A stretch of 64,000 nt of DNA, from the NCBI GenBank assembly GCA_017979445.1, contig CM030714.1, positions 16,735,892-16,799,891 on the forward strand. Direction: 5' to 3'. Position 1 is the first letter of the stretch, and every line of letters begins with the position of its first letter. The translations under genes and the position numbers were made by a program. Shown piece by piece: positions 24,881-36,432 of the stretch. Below the pieces are notes generated by a model that worked only from the letters and a program-made list of their open reading frames with translations, was not told the origin of the DNA and searched no databases. Source of the DNA: Akebia trifoliata (lineage: Eukaryota > Streptophyta > Magnoliopsida > Ranunculales > Lardizabalaceae).

Positions 24881-27304
24881 GGGGGTGATTCCTAGACCCT
24901 AGGGCTGAGTTTATCATCTAACTCAGGAGGAAATATCAGTCTCGGACAAGGTACTAGAAGGTACAATTTTGATTTTCAATATTAGAATTCGAGTGTTATT
25001 TGATACCGATTATTCTAGATCATATATTTCCACTTAGATTGCACGGTTACTAGAATTAGAGATTTCTGACACAAACCGGGTAATGAAACTATCTACACCA
25101 TTGGAAGATCGACAGATTACCCAAAAATTATGTTGGAACTGTGTAATTAGGATAGAGGACCAAGAGATGAGCATCGACCTCATGGTGTTAGATTGTTCTG
25201 ACTTTGATGTCATTTTGAGGATGGATTGGCTAGTACAGAACCATGCACACGTCGATTGCTTCGCAAGGTCAGTAGTCTTTAGACGACCGGGGTATCTGAA
25301 AGTCAAGGTTCGAGGATCCAGGTATAGAAGAGACGGTCCTTTATACAATCGGTTGGGAACCTTAAGTATATCAAAGCTGAAGATATCGACAGATATGGTA
25401 GAAGTAGTCAAGGAATTTGGGGATGTTTTTCCAGATGAGTTACCGGGTTTGCCTCAATGTCGTGAGATAAAGTTTTTCTATCGATTTGGTACCAAGCACA
25501 GGGCCTATCTCCATTGCACCATACCGAATGGCCCCGCTAGAAACCCAAGAATTAAAAGTGCAGATCGACGAGCTTACTAACTTGGGGTTTATTCAACCTA
25601 GTTCCTCACCTTGGGGAGCACCGATTTTGTTTGTCAAAATGAAGAATGGGTCACTTTGATTATGTATCGACTACGGGAGGCTAAATCAAGTGACCATTAA
25701 GAATAAGTACCCCTTTTCACGCATAAATGATTTGTTCGACCAACTATAAGGTGCTTAGTATTTCTCTAAGATCGACTTACGATCTGGGTACCATCAGTTG
25801 AGGATTTGGGAGGCGGATGTTTCGAAAACTACATTTCGGACTAAGCTATGACACTTCTAGTATCTAGTGATGCCTTCCAGCTTGACGAATGCATCGACAA
25901 CTTTTATGGATTTGATGCACTGGGTATTTTGGGAGTACCTCGACAAATTTGTCATTATATTCATAAATGACATCCTAATTTACTTTAAGTCTAGGGAGGA
26001 TCACGAGAGACACCTCAAAGTCACATATCCTACGAGAGCAAAAGCTATATGTTAAGTTCAGCAAGTGTGAGTTCTTGCTCCAGAAGGTGAAGTTTGTAGG
26101 ACACGTGGTGTCCAATGAAGGAATAGTAGTAGACCCTTCTAAAGTAAAAGTCGTATTGATGTGAAAATAGCTGAAGACAGTGACAGATATTAGGAGTTTT
26201 CTTGGGATGGCCGGCTACTATAGAAGGTTTATTAAGGGATTCTCCACTCTTGAAACACCATTGACGAGACTGACGCAAAAAAATGTTCGATTTGAGTGGG
26301 ATGACAAGTGCGAGACTGCATTTCAAGAATTGAAGGAAAGATTGACCGTCGCTCCAGTTTTAATATCTCCAATTCCCAGTGAAAGTTTGACGATATTTAC
26401 AGATGCTTCTGGGATCTGTTTGGGAGCTGTATTGATAAAGTTTGGGAAGGTAGTGGCATACGCATCTAGGAAGTTGAAGAACCACAAGAAGAATTATCCC
26501 GTTCATGAACTGGAATGAGTTGTTATAGTGTTCACCCTATGTATTTGGAGACATTACTTATACGGAAAGAAGTTTGAAGTATTCTTCGATCATAAGAGTC
26601 TCATGTACATATTTTTGCAATGAGAATTAAATATGAGACAACGACGTTGGATGGAGTACCTCGAGGACTATGATTTTACCCTTGAGTATCACCTGAGAAA
26701 AGCCAATATGGTGGCCGACGCATTGAGTAGAAATACTATAGCTCATATGTTGGTGAAAGAATGGCGGCAGTTGTTTGAGCAAGCCATAGAAACCGTATTT
26801 GAGACTCCAAGGGGAAGGTACAGATCGCACATTTACCTGGGTACATTAAGGATCAAAAATGAGTTGATAGCACAAATTAAGTTATTAGATTTTGAGGCTA
26901 GGGAGCTGGCCAACCTAGACTGGTCGAAAGAATCAGATGAAGTTCTTAGATTTCGAGGCAGGATATGGATACCACAGAACTCGCAATTGAGATCCAACAT
27001 ACTGGGTAAGGCACACCGTTCCCGATATTCTATACACCCAGGAGGTATGAAGATGTATAAAGGCTTGCGAAGAAATTTTTGGTTCCTGGGTATGAAGAAG
27101 GCAATTGTAAGATATGTAGGTAAATGCCTAACTTGCCAATAAGTCAAGGTAGAACACCGCAACCTAGCAGGCTTACTCTAACCATTATCAATAGTGGTAT
27201 GGAAATGGGAGGATGTGACCATGGACTTTGTAGTAGGGTTACCAAGAGCCAGTGACGGGTCATATGCCATATGGGTGATTGTCGATCAACTAACGAAATT
27301 GACA
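24881..27304 (+). pseudogene. Tekay pol, unit 2, truncated in integrase
   Basis: Protease, reverse transcriptase, RNase H and the start of integrase follow unit 1 collinearly. Open stretches are 25083-25580 (protease to N-terminal reverse transcriptase), 26180-26518 (thumb and start of RNase H, TIFTDASG) and 26633-27142 (RNase H end, linker, HHCC zinc region ending CLTCQ). The polymerase motif reads FINDILIY (25960-25980), with Asn in place of the first catalytic Asp. Integrase stops after the equivalent of VDQLTKL, where sequence changes within a few bases to older LTR. The DDE core, chromodomain and 3' LTR are deleted. Confidence 0.9.
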
Positions 27305-28004
27305 TTTGGTCAATTAGATTTGTATAAAAAAAAAGCTATAGTGAGTACTGTTGATTGATGTAATATCAGTTTTAAAATGTTTAGTTGCTCATCCCTGACT
27401 ATATGTATTATTTAATTATAGTTTCTTCTATAAAACTTTGCATATAAAAATGATTCAGTATGTTTATTCGTTAATGTTTGGAGAAGATTATTAGCAAAAA
27501 AAATTTGTTTTCCTACTAGGTAACCATTGTTACTCACCTTTCCTTTCTATTTTTTTAGTTTTAGAGCCTACAGTTGGTGAGGCGGGCATAGAACCAGCGC
27601 GTGGGGACCATCTGGTGGGTCAGAAGACGATCAGAGTCCATTACATGATGAGTACTAGGGTTATACCCCCTAGTGGTGTCAGTTAGATTAGGAGTATTAT
27701 AAATTTTGTATCAAGTGTTAGAATTTTTGTTAGAGTGAGGATTTTCATAGTAATCCTGTATATTATTTATCATTTCGCACTCTAATCTATTTTTCAATGG
27801 CTAGATGTATATAGATCTTTTGCTGTTATTTCTGTTCTTGTATGTATATACAGGATATTGTCGATTTTGTTTATCAGGTGAAATAGGTTGAACACCTAGG
27901 AATGCTGACATAAACAGAGGAGACCATGCCGAAATTTTGAAACGTCACGTAGTGCCTCGAGATCTGACATGGGGCTTTATGTTAGTGTTTGGCTAGGCGT
28001 CACA
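27305..28004 (+). repeat. Solo Tekay-like LTR C', last part
   Basis: Resumes the LTR interrupted at 11175: GGTCAATTAGATTTGTATAA matches the minus copy near 31635, and the sequence ends GGCGTCACA at 28004, equivalent to the GGATGGCACA end of that copy. About 500 bp of the LTR between the two parts is missing. The following bases are element E gag on the minus strand. Confidence 0.82.
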
Positions 28005-28204
28005 AGGGAATTGCCCTTTCTCTCTCCCTCTAAGAAAAAGAGCTAATTGACCCGACTGAACTTCCATCTTAGCTATGGATGGAGCAGTGACTTAATTAAT
28101 TTGAGTTTGGTTTTGATTGGTCTGCTATTGAGTTTGGATGAGCTGTTGTTGCTACTTCATCAACTCTGCCATCATAGTTTTTAAAGATGACTATTGTTAG
28201 CCAG
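28005..28204 (-). pseudogene. Element E gag, C-terminal end
   Basis: The minus-strand sequence aligns with element A gag at about 60165-60360: a Gln-rich tail followed by a KMEVQLGQL-like block and the Arg/Glu repeat. It continues into pol at 9405 once the solo LTR is removed. The right edge is the truncated LTR at 28205. Confidence 0.85.
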
Positions 28205-29594
28205 AACAAACTTTATAAACCACGCTATATTAGGAAAATATGACTCAAATCATAGAAATCATCATTTTGAGATATAAAAAAAAAGCTTTACGAGAAAACA
28301 TAAAAATGATTAAATTACAAAAATAACCATGTTGCCAGAACATCCCTAGAGACTACATTACGCTTAGGAAAACCCTTTCGAATACATAAAACAACAAATG
28401 AAAATCAAATAAATTGTTTCACCAATTTTCATAAATTTGACAAAATTACAAAAATACCCCTCATAGAGACCACAATCATTTCATGCCAAAAATCCATAAG
28501 TGACACACACTAATACTCTCACTGAATTCCTTACGAAAAACTAATTCCAGAACGTCAAAAAATAACATCCTAATGTAAAAGTCCCCTTTAAAGGTAAAAT
28601 GGTAATTTTTCAATCCTAAAATTCAAAAAACCGAAACTAATAATTAAAATATTAATTAATTTTGAACAAATAAATTCAATTAATTAAGCCCAAGGGCCAA
28701 ATTTTAAGTGGTAGTTCATTTATTCAAGTGGGGCCCACCTAATATTTAATAAGAAACCCTCAATCGGGGATCTTAAAGAATTTAGAATAATTTAATAAAG
28801 AACCTTCCATTGGGGGGTTCTCCAAAATTTAAAATTTCACTCTACGTAAGTTAAAAAATCAAAATAAAACCTATTTAAAAATTAATCAAAATTCAAATAA
28901 AAACTAGTCTAAACCACTTAACATATTAGTTAGAGATAAACCTTATCCCTAAGAGACCTAATCAAACCTAATCTTATCACTAAAACTCTTTAAAAAGGGG
29001 ACTCTACTATCTAATTTCGAGGTCTTGAGAAATCCTAAAAAACTAAGGTAAAAAATTCTTCAAATACTTTACCAAACCCTAAATCTAGAGTCCCAAGTCA
29101 ATACCTATCCCCCAAGTCCCAATTTTCAACGTAAAAAATACCTAGAAATATTAAAAGCACCTCAAAAAGTCATAAAAATATCCATATCTATAAAAAAAAT
29201 GTCTCATCTTGAAGTTCAGAAATAGATCTAAAAAAAAAGATAAAATGAGAAGATTTACACAAGGAATGCTCACCGTCAGGTTTTGAGCGAACCATCGTTG
29301 TAATCGCTCAATTAAAAGAAAAATGTAATTTCTTTACTTTTATTATGAATTTAGGCTATTTTTTACAATGTAAATATTTGAAAGGAGTAGAGACCGACTT
29401 TCATCGGGTGAGATTGGTGCCAAACACCTTCCAATCTCATAACCTGATCCCCGTACCCATAATCCATTCGTAGTTCTATTTTTTTATCCATTTAGAGTCA
29501 TTTTTTGGTTCCTAAATCATAAAACTAGGCAACGAATCCCAAAAAGAAAATAAAATAAAATCAGATCTGCACACGCAGATCGATGACACTCTTA
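28205..29594 (+). repeat. Tat/Ogre-like LTR F2, 5'-truncated
   Basis: Aligns with LTR F1 from about base 130 of that copy (AACAAACTTTATAAACCACGC corresponds to F1 near 3673) to the end (GACACTCTTA). It sits inside element E gag. By comparison with element A, about 370 bp of gag including the zinc knuckle is missing together with the LTR start, so one deletion probably removed both. There is no visible target duplication, as expected after such a deletion. Confidence 0.75.
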
Positions 29595-30531
29595 GTTTTT
29601 TGCATAATTAACTATGTGATGACATGTCCCTAGGAGGGGGAGTGATTGCTAAGGTGTCAATTTTTGAGTAAAATTATGGACTCCACTGAGAAGACTAGCC
29701 ATGAAAATTTTCAACTAGAGGTGGAATTTGACGTCATAGATACCTGGCCTTTGAGTTTGTAATTCTTCTCTATCATACTCTCTACCTGCACTACTCGAAC
29801 TCTGAGTACTCTCCGCTAACTCGACTAAAATGACATAGGCCTAATTAGTGATTTAGTGTAGGAATTTCCCTTATGCATACACTTGATTAAGGTTTTTTGC
29901 ATTTTTGGCAATCCCTTAAAAAAGAGTGTACTAGCTACATTTTCTCAAGCCCATGGTGTGGGAACTTAACTTGTAAGTCCTGGAATCTCTCCAAAGCTTG
30001 GGCAAATACCTCATTGGGCCTTCGCTTAAAACTTCAATTGGCTACCTTTGTTCTTTCGATTTTGGCCATAGGGTAGTATTTGCTTATAAACCTGTTTGTG
30101 AGTTCCATCCCATGTGTAAATAGAATCTGGCATGAGTGAGTTGAACCATGCAGCTGCATAATCATCTAGTATTAGCAAAAAAGACAAAACTTTACACTTT
30201 TGATATCCAAGTTCTACCTCTTGAAGGTATTACAGATTGTTAAAAACTTATTGAGATGTGTGTAGGGGTGCTCATTTTCTAGCCTATGAAATTTAGGTAG
30301 CATATTGATGGTAACTGGGCTTATTATAAAATTGTCTACCTCGATTGTAAGTAGAACTATACAAGGAGTGTGCATTGATTTGAAAGCCAATAACTCATAC
30401 ATGGTCTTCTTTCTTGCTAGTGGGATGTTAGCTCTATTAGTTTCCTCGATTATTTTCCATGTTGTGCTCAAAGAACGAAGTATCTCACGTTCTCCTAATG
30501 TAAAAGAGGGTTTTCTCAATCTTGGGATCAA
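29595..30531 (-). pseudogene. Element E gag, N-terminal half
   Basis: The open piece 30531-30214 contains INMLPKFHRLENEHPYTHLN, the hallmark of Athila-type gag (element A has the same block near 59100). Its ORF begins with a TTG codon, so the true start is not defined. Further down (30213-29600) the homologous sequence continues with stops and frameshifts through the region equivalent to element A 59240-59795. It is non-functional. Confidence 0.88.
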
Positions 30532-30938
30532 ATGGAAAAATGTTGTCTACAAGATTACGTTTAGTGAATATGAACCAATGCACATAGAGACAGGATTACA
30601 GAAATCTAGTTGACTTGTTATAAATTCCTAAAACTAGACAATTTCTAACTATTTAGAAACAACAAATCAAGCCTTCCAACCTGGTTCTCTAAAACTAAAA
30701 TCGATTAGTCAAATCTCTAGATAAGAGGTGTCGTGCAATGTGTACCAAGGGCACTATTAAATCACCTCTAGTATAGGATAGACATAGTTTATCCCCCTAA
30801 TACAATAGAATATATCTAGGCAAAATCATTCTTAAGCACCAATTAAAGTCAAGAACAACAATTAGGACAACCCGAAATTGACATCTCCTATTGAACTCGA
30901 GGGCCATATGGTCCAAGTCTTCTGAATTTTACTTAAAT
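30532..30938 (-). other. Element E leader, part next to gag
   Basis: Non-coding, aligned on the minus strand with the element A leader at about 58560-58830 (shared GGGCCC.CGAGCTCAATAGGAGA-like and GAGTTGGAAGGCTAG-like blocks). It ends at the target duplication TAAAT of the neighbouring solo LTR. Confidence 0.75.
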
Positions 30939-33861
30939 TGTGCCATCCGCCAAACGCTAACATAAAGTCCCGTATCAGATTATGAGGCACTAAGTGGCGT
31001 CTCGAAATTTCGGCATGGTCTCTTCTGTTTATGTTAGCATTCCAAGGCGTTCAACCTGTTTCACCTGATAAACAAAATCTACAATATCCTATATATACAT
31101 ACAAGAACAGAATAATGGTAGAAAATCTATATACATCTAGCCATGTAAGGTAGATCAGAGTGCGAAAGGATAAACAATATACATAACTCTACTGAAAATC
31201 CTCACTCTAACAAAAATCCTAACGCTCAATACAAAATCTATAATACTCTTGGTTTAATTGACACCACTAGGGGATATAACCCCAGTACTCACTAGGTAAT
31301 GGGCTCTGATCGTCTATTTAACCCACCAAATGTCCCCAACTCACCGGTTATTTGCTCGTTTCGCCAACTTCAGGTTCTAAAACTAAAAAAAGAAAAAGAA
31401 AAAAGTGAGTAACAATGGTTACCTAGTAGGGAAACAAACAATTTCTGCCAATAATCTCTTATAACTTGAACGAATAAGCATATTGAATTATTTTAACATA
31501 TACAAAGTTTTATAAAAGAAACTACGATTAATTGGTACATATAGCTAGGGATGAGTAACTATATATTTTAAAACTCACATTACATCAATCAGTAGTACTC
31601 ACTATAAAATTTTCTTTTTATACAAATCTAATTGATCAAATAGAAGCATTAAACATGCATTTCATTTTATATATCAAAATATGATAATAGTTACATAATA
31701 CATAAATGTGGCATAGTAGAATTAGAAGTCGGGATTCAAGAATAGATCACTCACAGTTGGGACATGATTTTACAAATTATTTAATGGCTTTTAGTTCCTG
31801 ATTTTATGGTCAGTCGCTGCACTTATCACACTTGGTTGATCATTTATCCAGCTCAGGCTGGCCATTTGATGTGATCGTAAGCAATAGATATCTTTTTGAC
31901 GTGTAAGAACGTTTGACTACTATAGATTATTAGTGATCACTGACTAATCATCTTCTTCTATGTCTATCAGGCGTGCATGTGATTCTCAAATAGGTCACCT
32001 TTACATGACAAGTTCACTAGTAAAGATAGAGAGGAATAAACCCAGATTTTAGTAGTGATTCCAATCTCATACGCGTCCCATGCCATGTATGAGTTTGGTT
32101 GTCCCTACCGTACATCCCAAGATAGTATATCACTCTCGATGATATGACAGATTATCCCTTCAAGTATTCACAAACTCTTTAACAGTTCACAAAATAACTA
32201 CATATATATATATATATATATATCATTCTTTTCTTTTGAAAACAAATAAGAAATTAACATTACAGAGTTGAGAGTGGATATCTAGTTTCTTACCATGCAA
32301 CTGTGGCCATGCGGCTTAAAATAAATAATAGAATAGAAAAGTAACCAGCACCTCCGCTAACAAAAAGTAAACAAACATGTAATCAATATCATTATCCCTG
32401 GATATCCATTAATCAACCTACACATAGCATCACAATGTAAAATGCAGACATCAGCCCTTAGGTGTGACTCAGACATTTTACTGTTTTATACCCTTTTTCC
32501 TTTTTATTTTTATTTTTATAGTTTTCAATTTTTCGAATACAAAATTTATTTTTCGACATTCATCAATTTAATATGAGTTCATTAATTATTAAAATATTTT
32601 TCAAATCGTAAAATTTTTTTTATCAATTAAACTGCAAAAATTACAAAACTTATATCAACATGGGGTCCGAGTAGTGTACAGAACCCAACTGGCCAAACAT
32701 AACCCGGTGAAATGTCCTACCCACGTATAATTTATTATAAATTATAATCAAACACATCAAATATCCAGGTTCTGGCGTGAATTTGAAACAACGAAAATAA
32801 TTATATATTTTTTAAATATATAACAAAATTTTGACAAAATCATACATGCAATTTTCACAATCTACAATTACTAATAGAAATCGAGAGTTCTTTACAATCT
32901 CTATGTGAAAGAAATGAAGCACGTGCCCAGAAATCGATATGATCAGCGCAGAAACCAAGGTAGATCGGATGTCGTGGTGGTTAATTTTTGAATTTAATTC
33001 ATTGGTTTCGAAGATCTCGATGTCGTCATCCTTTCTCCCTTCTGCGACGAGGGACAATTCGACCCCAAAATGGATGAAATCTGAGGTACCTGTATCATGT
33101 ACGACTGATTTTTGATGATACGGGATGAAAAAGAAGAGAAAATAAAAGGAAATTTGGTGGATTTTATAGAGGTCGAGGCTGCAAACGTTTTTTCCTTCTA
33201 CTTCGGAAGTCTATGGCGACCTCGACAAATCTAAGGATGAAAATCGAAAAAAAATGAATTTTAAAAAAAAATTCATGGCTGGTTTTAGACGATTTACAAT
33301 GATGATGAATAATAACTTCATTTAAAAAATTATTTATATAAATTTTTGGGACAAAATCAATATTTTGAAGATAACTTGACCGTCCGGACTCTAAAATTGA
33401 CGAATGAATACTCTATTTTATCTAATTTTTTGTTCCGAATCTAATGGTATGGACAAATTATACACAAAAATTTACTTTTTTAGCCCAATGGGACCCTAAA
33501 ATTGACGTAGTTTTCGTTTTTGACGATAATTTGACTTTTTAGGCTTCAAGAATAACAAGTAAATAGTCCATTTTTTATATTTTTTTGTAACGAATCCAAT
33601 GACATGATACAATTCTAAAAATTATTACTCTAGAAAAAATTCATTATTTTAAACTAGTTTGACTCAAAAATCAAGAATTTTATAACTTTTCTGTTCGGAC
33701 TTGCATTTGAGCATGCTTATAGGATAAAGTATGTTTTTCGACCATTTTAAATCCAATGGTGAGATTCGATTTCATTAAAAATAACAACAATAAAATTTTA
33801 AAATTTTACCCTAATTTCCACTTTTAGGATTTTCTAAAACTTCAACACTCGGGGTTTTACA
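30939..33861 (-). repeat. Solo Tekay-like LTR C' with TSD TAAAT, minus orientation
   Basis: 2923 bp. On the minus strand it starts TGTAAAACCCCGAG and ends GGATGGCACA. It is flanked by TAAAT at 30934-30938 and 33862-33866, and both outer flanks are element E leader. It is closely related to the split plus copy 9406-28004 and more distantly to Tekay LTR1/LTR2. It contains a (TA)n run at about 32204-32222. Confidence 0.93.
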
Positions 33862-35015
33862 TAAATTATTGGGTTGATTTGGGTGATCCAATTTTAACCT
33901 AAAGGGTAAGGAATCAATGATGAAATATTATTCTTATCTTATGTGGTGTCCTTTCCATAGGGCTACCCTTTTCTATTTGTGTAATTGATGGGTGGAAGCA
34001 GGTAACAACCAAAAGTAACAAGTAACCTACTTGTAATAGATCCATGAGGCTTAGAAAACCTTACCTCCCATTCAAGATGGGGGATGACCTAGTTGAATTG
34101 ACTCGGGCCACTGGCACCAATTTCAGTGTAAAACCTTGAGGGATCGAGATAGTTACATTCTACTGTCCTCCTACTTTAAATCTATCATAATATGGGCCTT
34201 CCCAGAATAAATTGGAGTAAGCTGTAAAAGTAAACCTAACTAATCATAACTAAAGAAAAGAAAAAGAAAAAATGGTTCAAAGTTCTTCACTGCACCATCT
34301 CCAAAATTAAACCTCTAAAAGATTGAACTGCTAGAATCAAAAATATTTTAAAAAATTTCAAGTTGAATAGCACAGTTGAAATCTATTCTAATTAATAGTT
34401 CTGCAAAAGAAAGATTTTTTGCCAACACTACCAATTGATCGCGCTGCGGTAAGAGGACACCACGCCAATGTAAGAACGCAAAATGTGGGTTTGGTTTCGC
34501 CAGAAACCCATTGTTGTTTCTCCTATGGTTTTGGATAGTCAAAAATCAAAATATTTGAAAACTTTTTAGTTAAAAGAAACCTTGACAAAAATAATTTTTT
34601 TTAAGAAAAATCAAAAATGAAATTTACTATGGCATTGTTGGAGAAAATTTTAAAACAAGGAGTTTGGCTAGGAATTGTTTTCACCAATTTACCTTGCCAC
34701 GGTATGAAGTAACCACACCACGATGAAACAAAAGTTTTTGCTCTCTATTTTTGTAATGGAAACCAATATTTTTTCCTTATATTGCATTGAACATAAAAAA
34801 ATTAAGGTCTTAACAAAAACTTTAAATAAATAAATAGATACCAATGCTGCCATTTTGTTAAAACTGTGATGTTTGATCTGCAACGATGCCAATTTGTTTG
34901 CACGATCTTGCAATGTAATTTGTAGGTCATTAGGGTCATCAGAGAAAATAAAAATAAAAATACCTTAACTTGATAATGAAAGTAAGGATTTATGCTTAGG
35001 GAGAAAGGTTCACAG
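33862..35015 (-). other. Element E leader, middle part
   Basis: The first 300 bp or so align on the minus strand with the element A leader near 58240-58500 (for example GGTGGCCTAAGTCGACTCAA-like and GGGAGGTAA blocks). The rest (34180-35010) is AT-rich and not clearly matched. There is no convincing gene; the short minus frames at 34348-34542 and 34689-35035 look like chance. Confidence 0.65.
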
Positions 35016-36211
35016 TGATTAGTGTCTCCAAACACTCAATTATACGCACAATTTCTAGATATTTATCTTGATTTTTGTACCTATTTCTCCATATTAAGGT
35101 AATAATCATGATAAGTCTCAAAAGACCATATTGCATGTTAATTAGGCTTAATTATATATAAATAAATTTATTTACTAGATAAATATAATTACGTGTGTTT
35201 CTTGTGCAGGAAATCAATATTTTGGAATCAAAATCTCAAGACAAAAGTATTTAGACCCACTTTGGAATGCCCTAATCCTTAATTCATATTCTCCTCTTTT
35301 GTCTTTTTATGTAAAGAAAAGTGGAATCTACTTTTAGACTCTTCTACACACATTTTTCTCTACAAATAGAGCCTCAAACTCTAGAGAAAGGGTCCCCTCT
35401 TGGTTTTCTTATCCAAGACTCCTTTAATCTAAGGCTCTTAGCCTATTCTCTTATTTTTTGTATTTTTATCTTCTAGTTATTTTCTTTTGGTTAACTAGTC
35501 TTGTAAGAAATAGAAGAAGAAGAAGTTGTAAGTTTCTCCATAAAATGAAGAAAAGTTCTTTCATCTCTTATCTTCCCTCTCTTGCAATGACATTAGACTA
35601 AGTTCCCTTCCATTGGAGAGTGGAAAAGCCTAAACTAAGTTCTCGTGTTATTTCTAATTTCATGCCTTTCTTTTATTTAAAATGCTTATGAGTTTTTTTT
35701 AAGTTTCTTACACTTTTTATTCTTAATATAGATACTTTATGCTTAGATTAGATCAAGATAAAGTATGCTTAAACTAGATAATTTATAGGAGCAAGTTTTC
35801 AAAGAATTATACTTTGTTTATGTTCCCTCATTTCATTTTATTTGTAAAACTTTCCGATCTAAGGAGCTAACACCAAGCCCTTACGATTGAGTTATAAAAA
35901 GGTTAGAGACTAGGAATTGCTCATCAACATGTTTTAGGTAGATTAAGCTCCAATGGTGCTTTAATTTCATAAGTTTACTTGCTTTTAATTTCATTTACTT
36001 TAATTCATTTTCTAGCAATTTTACATCTTCTTGTAAGTTCAAAAATACAAATAAAAATAGTTTTAATTCCTTTTAGTTAATTTGAATTTTATCCTCTTAG
36101 CTTAACTCTATTCCACCTTTCTCTTGGGTTCGATCCCCTACTTACCCCACAAGTAAGGTAAAAGTAAGATTATTATTAACTCCGGTGAGAAGAACAACGA
36201 TAGTCTCATCA
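35016..36211 (+). repeat. Solo Athila-like LTR A3 with TSD CACAG
   Basis: 1196 bp from TGATTAGTGTCTCC to GTCTCATCA, flanked by CACAG at 35011-35015 and 36212-36216. It is the same family as 23350-24562 and 56437-57667 but more diverged. It has only one copy of the 18-bp TTTGGAATGCCCTAA repeat (about 35259-35278), and its TATA box is changed to TACAAATA (about 35360). Orientation is opposite to its host element E. Confidence 0.95.
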
Positions 36212-36432
36212 CACAGTAAATTGAATTAACCTAGGAAAACTATTTAATTGAAAAAATTCTTAAATTGGAATACCTAAGGAAACTAAATCCACCAAGATTA
36301 ATTAATGAAAAATCAATATAACTTCAATCTTTTTGGATAACTCAAATCAATAGACCGGCAAAGGTTCTCTATTTGGAAGATGTAACAATTAAAATCTGAA
36401 TTACAAATCTCATTATTATCTAGGATTTTGAT

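Larger units (their letters stand above)
11176..27304 (+). mobile_element. Tandem Tekay chromovirus array: LTR1-int1-LTR2-int2
   Basis: Two internal regions in the same orientation share a middle LTR: LTR1 11176-14274, internal 14275-19109, LTR2 19110-22300, internal 22301-27304. Each LTR is followed after 2 bp by a tRNA-Met-type primer site. The clade call rests on gag/protease/reverse transcriptase/RNase H/integrase order and a C-terminal chromodomain at 18855-19061. The second unit breaks off inside integrase and joins directly to older LTR sequence, so its 3' LTR is deleted. Both coding regions are dead. Confidence 0.9.

Noticed and set aside
29655..29690. A primer-binding-site-like sequence (ATGGACTCCACTGAGAAGA) after LTR F2
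   Set aside because: The sequence aligns on the minus strand with gag of element A (equivalent of about 59700), so it is element E gag and not the start of a Tat internal region.
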